Shown here: positions 1 to 6,128 of the stretch, piece after piece
How positions within the stretch are numbered: position 1 is the stretch's first letter
Layout of the letters: the number at the start of each line of letters is the position of its first letter
From: CAYQAE01 sp964415445 [NCBI: uncultured archaeon]
Lineage (GTDB): Archaea; CAYQAE01
Assembly (NCBI GenBank): GCA_964415445.1
Contig: CAYQAE010000029.1
Span: 2,886-11,396, forward strand
DNA length: 8,511 nucleotides
Direction: 5' to 3'
Program-made: the position numbers and the translations under genes
The notes under the pieces: model-generated
Told to the model about the DNA's origin: nothing
The model's input: the letters and a program-made list of their open reading frames with translations, nothing else
Database searches by the model: none

Positions 1-320
1 TCCGCTGGGAGTGTTGCCTATCTGAGGGGAAAGTGCCCCCAGTACGAGAGGAACAGGGTGCTGGCGCCGCTGGTTTACCAGTTGTCTGACAAGGCACTGC
101 TGGGTAGCTACGCGCTAGTCGATAAGTGCTGAACGCATCTAAGCACGAAGCGATCCTTGAAAAGAGATAGGCATTCTCAAGCATTTTGGGGGCTGGCGAC
201 AGCAACCTAAGCTTGAGACGAGGGTTCTTCCTAAAAGAGAAGGTTGATAGAGCGGGGGTGTACGCATCGAGACTTCGGTCGAGATGTTTAGCCCACCGTT
301 ACTAATCACTCAAGATGTCA
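1..320 (+). rRNA. 23S ribosomal RNA, 3' end (partial)
   Basis: This is the 3'-terminal part of the large-subunit rRNA; the 5' part lies outside the window. The sarcin-ricin loop is recognisable at about 40-53 (AGTACGAGAGGAAC), the site where elongation factors contact the ribosome. It is followed by conserved domain VI segments, for example GATAAGTGCTGAACGCATCT near 121-140 and the terminal GCCCACCG...ACTAAT near 291-306. Base composition is far more GC-rich than the surrounding protein genes. The exact 3' end cannot be fixed without the 5' strand of helix 1; by analogy with other 23S genes it lies some 15-25 bases after ACTAAT, so about 320 is an estimate. No 5S rRNA or tRNA follows before the convergent ATPase gene. 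Confidence 0.96.
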
Positions 321-340
321 GATTCTGAAAGAAATCGCGA

Positions 341-406
341 GCTCCTCTCATCTTCGGATGAGAGTTGAGTTCCTGGGCTTTGGTTCCCCTTCGGGGTTGA
401 GCCGGA
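341..406 (+). other. Two stem-loops downstream of 23S rRNA
   Basis: The spacer between the 23S gene and the convergent ATPase gene holds two hairpins. The first has a perfect 8-bp stem (CTCTCATC 345-352 with GATGAGAG 357-364) closed by a TTCG tetraloop. Three further pairs (CTC 342-344 with GAG 367-369) may form beyond a two-base bulge. The second pairs TCC (371-373) and GGCTT (376-380) with GAGCC (399-403) and GGA (404-406), with a CCCC/GGGG apical stem (386-389 with 393-396). They may be pre-rRNA processing or termination structures, or part of the 23S processing stem; the sequence alone does not decide. The remaining bases to 455 hold nothing I recognise. Confidence 0.65.
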
Positions 407-455
407 GTTACTAGTCAAGCATTTGACAAACTATGTATGGCAATTTATCATAAAA

Positions 456-1613
456 TTAATGTTTTATAGAAAAATATCTAATTGAATCTTCATAAAGGTT
501 TCTAAAAAGATCTTTTTCTCCGCTTTTTTCGATTTGAAATTTAGCCATTCTATACCATGGATCTAATGAAGATGGTCTTTTTTTAATTACATAAATAAAA
601 TCACTCATTTTTAAATTTCTTTTCCGACCTGTCTTTAGAGCATGTTTCCAAGGTATAATTTTTGCATCATTGCAAATACCTGCAATATCAGACGCTGAAT
701 ATCCTTTAGTTAACTCAGCTAACTTTTCTAAAGCAACATCTCCAACATTAGGGATATCACTAAGATGTATTCTAAAAATTTCTTTTCGTGAATTAAAATC
801 AGGTGCAGGAACATATAACAAATAACTAAAACGACCTGGCCTTCTTAATGCAGGATCTAAATTCCAAGGCGCATTTGTAGCACCAATAACTAATACATTT
901 TCATTAGAATCTACTAAACCATCCATTTCAGATAATAATTGATTAACTTCCATCTTCTCAGATCGCCTATTTGATGCATCTCTTCTTCCACCTAAAGCAT
1001 CTATTTCGTCTATAAAAAGAATAGAAGGTGCTCTTTTTCTCGCTTCATCAAATACTTTAGCCACATTTTTTTCAGTCTCCCCATAATATTTACTTACTAC
1101 ATCACTTATTTTAACATTGACAAATGGTAGAGCAGTCTCACCAATTGCTGCTTTTACAATATAGGTCTTTCCACAGCCAGGGGGGCCATAAAATAGAGCA
1201 CCCCCTCCACCTTTAATACCAAACTCACTAGCTAAAGTTGGATTCAAAAAAGGATAGATAATATTCTCACGAATTGTTTCTTTAAGATTCTCCAATCCAC
1301 CAACATCATCAAAGGTAAGCACGGGGCTCTCTTTAGTACGTAATTCTTTCAATATATACTTAATTTTTTTTCTAAGATTTTCACCTTTGTCTATTTCATA
1401 GCTTATTGCTGTATTTTGAAAAAAACCAAAATGGTCCTCACTTATCCTATGTAAAATTAATGCCGCATCATACCTAACTTTCAAATTTTCATGATCCAAC
1501 AATTCAATAAGTTTAGGCACATGTTTTAAGGCCTTAGATGTTCCTTGTGATTTTATTTTAGATACAAAATCTAATTCATAAGACCCTCCACTTATAAAAT
1601 CAGGATCTTTCAT
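456..1613 (-). CDS. AAA ATPase (CDC48-like single AAA domain) with N-terminal HEAT-like repeat
   Basis: A 385-aa cytoplasmic protein with no signal peptide or membrane segment. Residues about 27-59 resemble one HEAT repeat (PKLIELLDHENLKVRYDAAL), a protein-interaction helix pair. A single AAA domain covers about 100-345: Walker A GPPGCGKT (143-150), a pore loop around KYYGE (175-179), Walker B ILFIDEID (198-205), sensor 1 GATN (244-247) and arginine fingers R258 and R261 in RRPGRF. GYSASD near 304-309 matches the family's helical lid. The domain is closest in style to CDC48/PAN and related AAA unfoldases, so an ATP-driven hexameric remodelling or unfolding role is expected. Its substrate is unknown. 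CDC48 itself has two AAA domains and an N-domain, and PAN has a coiled coil with OB fold, so it is neither. The ATG lies 18 bases after argG with no room for a separate promoter, suggesting co-transcription. It converges on the 23S gene. Confidence 0.85.
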   Translation of the reverse strand: MKDPDFISGGSYELDFVSKIKSQGTSKALKHVPKLIELLDHENLKVRYDAALILHRISEDHFGFFQNTAISYEIDKGENLRKKIKYILKELRTKESPVLTFDDVGGLENLKETIRENIIYPFLNPTLASEFGIKGGGGALFYGPPGCGKTYIVKAAIGETALPFVNVKISDVVSKYYGETEKNVAKVFDEARKRAPSILFIDEIDALGGRRDASNRRSEKMEVNQLLSEMDGLVDSNENVLVIGATNAPWNLDPALRRPGRFSYLLYVPAPDFNSRKEIFRIHLSDIPNVGDVALEKLAELTKGYSASDIAGICNDAKIIPWKHALKTGRKRNLKMSDFIYVIKKRPSSLDPWYRMAKFQIEKSGEKDLFRNLYEDSIRYFSIKH

Positions 1614-1631
1614 GATTATTATATATGAAAA

Positions 1632-2840
1632 TTATTTTCTAATATTATATGCAGTTCTCGATTGTAATCCCCAAAGATCAATAAAACCTTCTGCAGATTC
1701 ATGGCAGAAAGTGTCAATATCTTTTTCATAGGTTGCTAGACCCTTATCATAAATTGCAAATTTAGATTCTCTTGAGACTATAATAACATTTCCTTTATAT
1801 AATTTGGCTCTTATTCTGCCCTCTACCTTCTTATTAACATTGTTTATAAAAGCATCAAGATCTTCTTTTAGTGGATCAACCCACAATCCTGTATAAATTA
1901 GATCAGTCCATTTTTGATCTACAAAATTTTTGAAATAATTCTCATGTCTTGTGCACACAATTTTTTCTAAATCTTTATGAGTTTTAAGTAATATAATTGC
2001 AGCAGGACATTCATAAATCTCTCGTGATTTTAGACCCACAATTCTATCTTCAACATGGTCAACTCGGCCTATACCATGTTTTGCACCTAATTTGTTAAGA
2101 TATTTGATAAGCTCAATTGGTCCAAATTTTTTACCGTTAACTTCAATAGGTATTCCTTCTTTAAAATAAATATCAATATATTCTGGATTATCTGGAGCAT
2201 TTTCTGGTGCTACTGTCCAATCATAAGCATCTTGCGGTGGTTCTGAATTTAGGTCTTCTAAAATACCACATTCACATGATCTACCTAAAATACTTTCATC
2301 AATGCTATATGGTTTTTTCTTAGTTACTGAAACGGGTATATTATATTTTTTGGCATAATCAATAGATTCTTCTCGTGATAACTTTAACTTGCGCATTGGT
2401 GCTAGTACCTTTATATCTGGAGCCAATGCTTTAATTGTAATCTCAAATCTTACTTGATCATTTCCTTTTGCAGTAGACCCATGAGCAATAGCATCTGCTC
2501 CTTCTTTTTTTGCAATCTCTACTAGTTTTTTTGAAATTAAATATCGACCCAAAGCTGTACTTACAGGATATTCATTTTGATAAAGTGCATTTGCTTTAAT
2601 TGAAGGAAAAACATAATTTTTGATATAATCTTTACGCACATCTAAAGAATAAGTTTTAGATGCACCAATATTTTTAGCTTTACTTTCAATCTCCTCTAAA
2701 TTTGTCTCTTCTAATCCAACTTCCACAGTTAAAGTTATTATTTCTGCATTATACTTTTCTTTTAATAATTTAATTAATACTGATGTATCAAGACCACCAG
2801 AATATGCTAATACAATTTTTTTAATATCTGAATTTACCAT
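1632..2840 (-). CDS. argG: Argininosuccinate synthase
   Basis: Catalyses ATP-dependent condensation of citrulline and aspartate to argininosuccinate, the penultimate step of arginine synthesis, in the cytoplasm. At 402 aa it is the normal family length. The N-type ATP pyrophosphatase P-loop AYSGGLDTS is at 12-20, the substrate-binding YPVSTALGR at 91-99, and the GNDQVRFE signature at 126-133. SIDES at 179-183 and GRS at 186-188 match the SIDEN-LWGRS block, but the usual Trp is replaced (ILGRS), and GSTAKGNDQ has Ala where Gly is usual. The ATG at 2840 is well supported by a Shine-Dalgarno GAGGTGG five bases upstream. A TATA-like stretch lies about 45-50 bases upstream, so argG probably has its own promoter behind kae1. 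argH is not in the window. Confidence 0.96.
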   Translation of the reverse strand: MVNSDIKKIVLAYSGGLDTSVLIKLLKEKYNAEIITLTVEVGLEETNLEEIESKAKNIGASKTYSLDVRKDYIKNYVFPSIKANALYQNEYPVSTALGRYLISKKLVEIAKKEGADAIAHGSTAKGNDQVRFEITIKALAPDIKVLAPMRKLKLSREESIDYAKKYNIPVSVTKKKPYSIDESILGRSCECGILEDLNSEPPQDAYDWTVAPENAPDNPEYIDIYFKEGIPIEVNGKKFGPIELIKYLNKLGAKHGIGRVDHVEDRIVGLKSREIYECPAAIILLKTHKDLEKIVCTRHENYFKNFVDQKWTDLIYTGLWVDPLKEDLDAFINNVNKKVEGRIRAKLYKGNVIIVSRESKFAIYDKGLATYEKDIDTFCHESAEGFIDLWGLQSRTAYNIRK

Positions 2841-2845
2841 TTATT

Positions 2846-2852
2846 CCACCTC
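2846..2852 (-). promoter_or_regulatory. Shine-Dalgarno of argG
   Basis: On the minus strand GAGGTGG stands five bases before the ATG at 2840. It matches the archaeal anti-Shine-Dalgarno complement GGAGGTGA closely, supports the chosen start, and shows that argG mRNA has a leader. Confidence 0.8.
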
Positions 2853-2880
2853 ATAATTTTATACATAATCTTTTTTGAAA

Positions 2881-2893
2881 TATTTTATAATAT
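2881..2893 (-). promoter_or_regulatory. Putative TATA box of argG
   Basis: In the 71-base gap between kae1 and argG the minus strand reads TATTATAAAATA. A start about 25 bases downstream would give a leader of roughly 20 bases carrying the GAGGTGG Shine-Dalgarno. In an AT-rich genome such a box has limited weight alone; its spacing and the size of the gap support it. Confidence 0.45.
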
Positions 2894-2911
2894 TAGCTGA
2901 TATCAAATAGA

Positions 2912-3895
2912 TCATTTCCAGGTTACTACTACTTCATCTGCTCGCCATTTAGGTAAAACTTGAGATTTTTGGATATTTAATCCCTCATTATCTGATTTAT
3001 ATTTTAAAAGACCGCACCAAGCAATCATTGCTCCATTATCACCAGCCAAATCAAAAGGAACGCCATAAAAATTAGCATTTCTATCTTTACACATTTTTTT
3101 AAGCATCTCCTGTAAATATGAATTAGCAGCTACTCCCCCTGTAAGTAATAACTCATCTTTTTCAGTATGAGCTAGAGCGCGTTCTACAACTTCAACTAAC
3201 ATAGAAAAACAATACTCTTGTAGACTATAACATATATCTTCGAGTTTACATCCTTTCCTATATAAATTAATAGCCTCTGTTAAAATACCTGAAAAAGATA
3301 AATCCATACCCTTAACTACATATGGTAAATCTAATAATTTAGTTCCATTTTTAGCGTATTTTTCTATTTTAGGTCCACCTGGGTGAGGTATACCGGCCTC
3401 ACGTGCAAATTTATCAAGACAATTACCTATTGCAATATCTAGAGATTCGCCAAATATACGATATTTTCCTCCTGTAAAACCTAAAACTTGAGTATTTCCT
3501 CCGCTTACATACAAGGTTATAGGATCTTTGGCTTTAGAAAATAAAAGACCAATTTCTATATGAGAGACACAATGATTTATTCCCAAAAGAGGTATTTCTA
3601 AGTTAGATGATAATGCTCTCGCAGCTACTGCACCTGTTCGCAAACAAGGCCCTAAACCTGGACCTTGTGAAAAACAAATAATATTTAAATCTTCTACAGA
3701 AATACCTGCTTCTTTAATTGCTTTATCTATAATAGAACTTGCTTTTTGAGTGTGATGCTGAGCTGCTTCTCGAGGATGAATTCCACCTGTCTGTGGAGAA
3801 TATGTTTTTTTGGTATTTGTCAAAACTTTTCCTTTTTCATCTACAATACCTACACCAAAAGTATGAGCAGTAGCTTCAATACCTAAAGATAACAA
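2912..3895 (-). CDS. kae1: tRNA N6-adenosine threonylcarbamoyltransferase Kae1
   Basis: Kae1/TsaD-family catalytic subunit of the archaeal KEOPS complex, which transfers threonylcarbamoyl to A37 of ANN-decoding tRNAs (t6A). At 327 aa it is a full ASKHA-fold enzyme. It opens with LGIEATAHTFGVGIV (4-18); metal ligands are H108 and H112 in GINHCVSH (105-112), with Y129 in LYVSGGNTQ and D286 in AGDNGAMIAW. The C-terminus DEVVVTWK is the normal end of Kae1. There is no fused Bud32 kinase domain, unlike several methanogens, and none next door, so Bud32 must be encoded elsewhere. The start is TTG at 3893-3895, read as initiator Met; it gives the usual spacing to the LGIE motif and no canonical start fits better. 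It begins six bases after rps27ae stops, indicating translational coupling. Confidence 0.95.
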   Translation of the reverse strand: MLSLGIEATAHTFGVGIVDEKGKVLTNTKKTYSPQTGGIHPREAAQHHTQKASSIIDKAIKEAGISVEDLNIICFSQGPGLGPCLRTGAVAARALSSNLEIPLLGINHCVSHIEIGLLFSKAKDPITLYVSGGNTQVLGFTGGKYRIFGESLDIAIGNCLDKFAREAGIPHPGGPKIEKYAKNGTKLLDLPYVVKGMDLSFSGILTEAINLYRKGCKLEDICYSLQEYCFSMLVEVVERALAHTEKDELLLTGGVAANSYLQEMLKKMCKDRNANFYGVPFDLAGDNGAMIAWCGLLKYKSDNEGLNIQKSQVLPKWRADEVVVTWK

Positions 3896-3901
3896 TAATT
3901 T

Positions 3902-4054
3902 TCACTTTTTAAATGAAGTATACCCACATTTACCGCAACTAAGTCTATCTTTATGATTTGCTAAAAAAAATCCTCGTCCACATTTGGGACATGTCTCATT
4001 TGTTCTTGTTAATTTATCATTTTTAGCTTTATAATACTCATGAGGCTTCTTCAT
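3902..4054 (-). CDS. rps27ae: 30S ribosomal protein S27ae
   Basis: A 50-aa zinc-ribbon protein of the small ribosomal subunit. The translation begins MKKPHEYYK, and the zinc site is formed by two CxxC pairs, CPKC (22-25) and CGKC (40-43), followed by GYTSFKK. Length and pattern match archaeal S27ae, which lacks the ubiquitin fusion of eukaryotes. The ATG at 4052-4054 lies inside the end of rps24e, so the two reading frames overlap by 17 bases (4038-4054). A purine run GAGGGGG sits about 12 bases upstream on the minus strand. The order rps24e-rps27ae-kae1 is a common archaeal arrangement and supports the call. The gene is small enough to be lost by length filters. Confidence 0.93.
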   Translation of the reverse strand: MKKPHEYYKAKNDKLTRTNETCPKCGRGFFLANHKDRLSCGKCGYTSFKK

Positions 4055-4343
4055 CTTTTTTCACTTCCCCCTCATTCATTTTAATGATATGTTTTTTTTC
4101 AATATCTTTTGCAGAATCTACTGTATCATAAATTTTAGCATATCCTAAAGAAGATGGTTTTCCATATTCTGGTTTTATAGTATCGATAAATACTAACTCT
4201 TCTTTTTTAGATAAAGTAGCAGCTAATTTTTCTTTGATATCTAAAATTTTAGGAGTAGCTACCCTAGGATGGTTAACCACAAATCTAATTTCTTTTCTAG
4301 ATAATAATGGATTTTCCTTTGTATCAGATACTTTTATTTCCAT
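4038..4343 (-). CDS. rps24e: 30S ribosomal protein S24e
   Basis: A 101-aa small-subunit ribosomal protein of the archaeal/eukaryotic S24e family. The family pattern is clear: MEIKVSDTKENPLLSRKE at the N-terminus, the conserved HPRVATPK (25-32) and a GYAKIYD strand (67-73). The last ten or so residues are a charged Lys/Glu tail. The ATG at 4343 is preceded by a perfect GGAGG Shine-Dalgarno with ten bases spacing, located inside the end of the kinase gene. The first bases overlap the kinase stop codon by ten bases, and its own end overlaps rps27ae by 17 bases. Both overlaps point to a compact, translationally coupled operon. Confidence 0.95.
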   Translation of the reverse strand: MEIKVSDTKENPLLSRKEIRFVVNHPRVATPKILDIKEKLAATLSKKEELVFIDTIKPEYGKPSSLGYAKIYDTVDSAKDIEKKHIIKMNEGEVKKDEEAS

Positions 4344-4858
4344 TCTTTTACTTCCTCCAATAAATTCTTTATTTGTTGTCTCTTTTTAGTGTCAATAAAG
4401 ACTTCAACAACACCTAAATCAGGCTGCCCATATAATACATAAGCTCCCAAAGGTGCATAAATTATAGCTGGTAAAGTAAGGAGATCTTCTTCCCCATCAA
4501 CTATAATTTTGATTTTTTCTCGACTATCAAAAGCTTTTTTAATAGTATTAAAAGCTTTCTCACTTAAAGTGCTTTTCGGATTTTGAACTTTATATTCTCT
4601 CACATTATATTGTTTTAATGTTGATTTTATCTGAGATGAAATTTCTCCTCGCATTGTCCGATAATCAATTATAATTATTTTGGGATTAATTTTTAATTTT
4701 ATTAGATGATATGAAATTATATCACCAACACATACAAGATTAGAAGATTTACTAAATTTTTGTTTTAGATATGAATCTAATTCACTATGATTTCCTTTAA
4801 CTAATTTTCCTAAAGGACTTTTTAATCTTTTAAGTAAATCTTCATTTAATTTATACAT
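4334..4858 (-). CDS. GTP-dependent dephospho-CoA kinase (DUF359 family)
   Basis: A 174-aa protein of the archaeal DUF359 family, characterised in Thermococcus as the GTP-using kinase that phosphorylates dephospho-CoA in the last step of coenzyme A synthesis. It is unrelated to bacterial CoaE. Visible family motifs are VGDIIS (44-49), IDYRTMR (64-70), DGEEDLLTLPAI (121-132) and PLGAYVLYGQPDLG (136-149), in the expected order; length is normal. It is the first gene of the minus-strand operon and overlaps rps24e by ten bases, a neighbourhood seen in many archaea. The ATG at 4858 lies about 25 bases from an AT-rich TATA-like element, so its mRNA is probably leaderless. The family call is firm; the activity is inferred from the family. 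Confidence 0.9.
   Translation of the reverse strand: MYKLNEDLLKRLKSPLGKLVKGNHSELDSYLKQKFSKSSNLVCVGDIISYHLIKLKINPKIIIIDYRTMRGEISSQIKSTLKQYNVREYKVQNPKSTLSEKAFNTIKKAFDSREKIKIIVDGEEDLLTLPAIIYAPLGAYVLYGQPDLGVVEVFIDTKKRQQIKNLLEEVKEWK
4354..4358 (-). promoter_or_regulatory. Shine-Dalgarno of rps24e
   Basis: GGAGG on the minus strand, ten bases before the rps24e ATG and embedded in the 3' end of the upstream kinase gene. It supports internal initiation on a polycistronic mRNA. Confidence 0.75.
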
Positions 4859-4872
4859 ACATTATAAGTTGG

Positions 4873-4890
4873 AAAAAAATATTTAAAAAA
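4873..4890. promoter_or_regulatory. Shared divergent promoter element, dck and secG
   Basis: The 71-base gap between the divergent kinase and secG genes contains one strong AT block with palindromic cores AAATATTT (4877-4884) and TTTAAA (4882-4887). Leftward, it lies about 25 bases from the kinase ATG, which suits a leaderless mRNA. Rightward, a start near 4908 would leave a leader of about 20 bases with a GAGGG Shine-Dalgarno before secG. One symmetric TATA region may therefore serve both directions. Confidence 0.5.
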
Positions 4891-4929
4891 CAAGCAAAAT
4901 AGTATGGATCAACAAAAGAGGGAATAAAA

Positions 4930-5103
4930 TTGAAAAGAGGCCGTAAGCAAAATATGCCTATGACAGGTGCAGGACTCATAAGATATTTTGATGAAGAAAC
5001 TAAAAGTATGAGAATACCCCCTCTTTTAATAATCATTATTGCCGCTATAATAGCACTTATAGAAATTTTTTTGATGAGTTGGGATCCTTTTAACTACTAT
5101 TGA
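4930..5103 (+). CDS. secG: Preprotein translocase subunit SecG (Sec61-beta homologue)
   Basis: A 57-aa tail-anchored membrane protein, the small accessory subunit of the archaeal SecYE translocon. The translation has a basic N-terminus, then MTGAGLIRYFDEE (11-23), the signature of archaeal SecG/Sec61-beta. A single hydrophobic segment (about 32-49, ILE-rich) follows, then a short polar tail ending WDPFNYY. The best start is TTG at 4930 with a GAGGG Shine-Dalgarno seven to eight bases before it, giving the basic N-terminus that homologues have. ATGs at 4954 and 4960 are in frame but would remove it. A glutamate (E45) inside the membrane segment is unusual. It is divergent from the CoA kinase and transcribed alone, 57 bases before the next gene. 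Its size and TTG start make it easy to overlook. Confidence 0.93.
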   Translation: MKRGRKQNMPMTGAGLIRYFDEETKSMRIPPLLIIIIAAIIALIEIFLMSWDPFNYY

Positions 5104-5127
5104 GAAAATTATTTTCTTTCTTCAGAA

Positions 5128-5142
5128 GAGTTTATAAATAAT
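5128..5142 (+). promoter_or_regulatory. TATA box of the coiled-coil gene
   Basis: AGTTTATAAATAATA lies with its centre about 25 bases before the ATG at 5161. This is a textbook archaeal TATA position for a leaderless transcript, and no Shine-Dalgarno precedes the ATG, which agrees. Confidence 0.65.
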
Positions 5143-5160
5143 AAAATACAAATTATATAT

Positions 5161-6012
5161 ATGGCCAATCAATCAACTGATAAATGGAATAAAGACAATT
5201 ATCAAATGAAAGAAGTTATCCAAGATTATGCCTCAAAATTAGGAGAGATAACTTATTTAAATAGAAAACTAAAAGAAGAATTAGAATTAGTGCTCAATGC
5301 TCTCAAAAAAACTACTGACGAAAAAAAAGAACTAATTGACGAATTTAATACTATAAGTGTCCGTAAAAATGAATTTGACAGATTGGCAAGAGAGTTAGAA
5401 GACGTAAAAAAAGTTAAGGATGAAAAAATATCAAAATTATCCCATATATTAGATAAAAAAGAAATTGATAATATTAAACTTAAAGAAAAAATAAAATTAC
5501 AAAATGAAAAAATTTCAAATTACAAAAGAAGAATTTTAGGGTTTGAAACAGATCTAGATCATATGAGAAAAGAGACAGAAATGATATCTAAACAAAACAC
5601 TAGTCTCTACAAAGAATTAGAAAAAAAAGACACAGAGATGTCTGTTCTACATGATAAATTAGAAAAAACACTTGAAGAGAGAAGCACACTTTATTCTGAT
5701 GTAGTTAATTTGCGTAAAAAACTAAAACAGAGAAATCATGAACTAGATGAGATGATGCATGAGAGAAATTTTGCAATGGAGAGACTAGAAATTTTAGAGA
5801 ATGATTCCAAAGAACATAAAGAAAGTCGAAGAAGATCAGAAGATGAATTAGATTCTATCAGTTCATTACTAAAACAAAAAGAAGAAGAATTAGATTATTT
5901 AATAGAACAAAAGAACATAGCTGAATCTAAGATATCAGAATATAAAGAGAAGATAAAAGAACTAAAAAAGGATAATAAAAAACTGAAAAAGAAGCTAGAA
6001 GAAGAGAACTAA
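5161..6012 (+). CDS. Coiled-coil protein of unknown function
   Basis: I do not recognise this 283-aa protein. From about residue 17 to the end it is very rich in Lys, Glu, Leu and Ile, with heptad spacing of hydrophobic residues, so it should form a long, nearly continuous coiled coil. There is no signal peptide, membrane segment, nucleotide-binding motif or cysteine. Short breaks may occur near 45-50 and 215-230, where SRRRSEDELDSISS is less regular. The C-terminus is strongly Lys/Glu-rich. It resembles the rod segments of SMC, Rad50 or myosin-like proteins, but composition alone produces such similarity and no head domain is present. The ATG at 5161 fits a leaderless mRNA from the TATA box at 5128. 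It stands alone between secG and tfb; a structural, scaffold or cell-organisation role would be a guess. Confidence 0.8.
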   Translation: MANQSTDKWNKDNYQMKEVIQDYASKLGEITYLNRKLKEELELVLNALKKTTDEKKELIDEFNTISVRKNEFDRLARELEDVKKVKDEKISKLSHILDKKEIDNIKLKEKIKLQNEKISNYKRRILGFETDLDHMRKETEMISKQNTSLYKELEKKDTEMSVLHDKLEKTLEERSTLYSDVVNLRKKLKQRNHELDEMMHERNFAMERLEILENDSKEHKESRRRSEDELDSISSLLKQKEEELDYLIEQKNIAESKISEYKEKIKELKKDNKKLKKKLEEEN

Positions 6013-6040
6013 AGACAATAATTTGCTTTTCTAAACTATC

Positions 6041-6072
6041 CCAACGTAAGATTTATATACCGAAGTTGGTAT
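6041..6072 (+). promoter_or_regulatory. tfb promoter: TATA box with flanking inverted repeats
   Basis: The TATA box TTTATATA is at 6052-6059. Arms CCAAC (6041-6045) and GTTGG (6065-6069) form an inverted repeat centred almost exactly on it. A second repeat, ATACC (6057-6061) with GGTAT (6068-6072), overlaps its downstream edge. Transcription would begin near 6080-6085, leaving a leader of about 40 bases before the ATT at 6125. The TATA box is well placed; a regulatory role for the repeats is only a possibility. Confidence 0.55.
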
Positions 6073-6105
6073 CAATAGATATAGAGTGTAATTTTTTAAA
6101 AAAAA

Positions 6106-6128
6106 TAATAGGGGGTCATATCCTATTA
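6106..6128 (+). promoter_or_regulatory. Hairpin over the tfb Shine-Dalgarno and ATT start
   Basis: TAATAGG (6106-6112) pairs perfectly with CCTATTA (6122-6128) across a nine-base loop. The 3' arm contains the complete ATT start codon (6125-6127). The Shine-Dalgarno-like AGGGGG (6110-6115) is split between the 5' arm and the loop. In mRNA this would hide the start codon and part of the ribosome-binding site. The pairing is certain as sequence; stability and function are unproven. Confidence 0.55.

Noticed and set aside
311-455. 5S rRNA or tRNA in the spacer after 23S
   Set aside because: No 5S consensus, no T-arm or anticodon arm pattern; only two simple stem-loops.
4904-4927. Seven-codon reading frame (ATG to TAA) just before secG
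   Set aside because: Could be called a leader peptide, but it lies about where transcription would begin, has no Shine-Dalgarno and no regulatory composition; chance is likelier.
4851-5036. 61-aa open frame on the minus strand
   Set aside because: It is antisense to secG, whose protein signature is clear; the hydrophobic look comes from the opposite strand.
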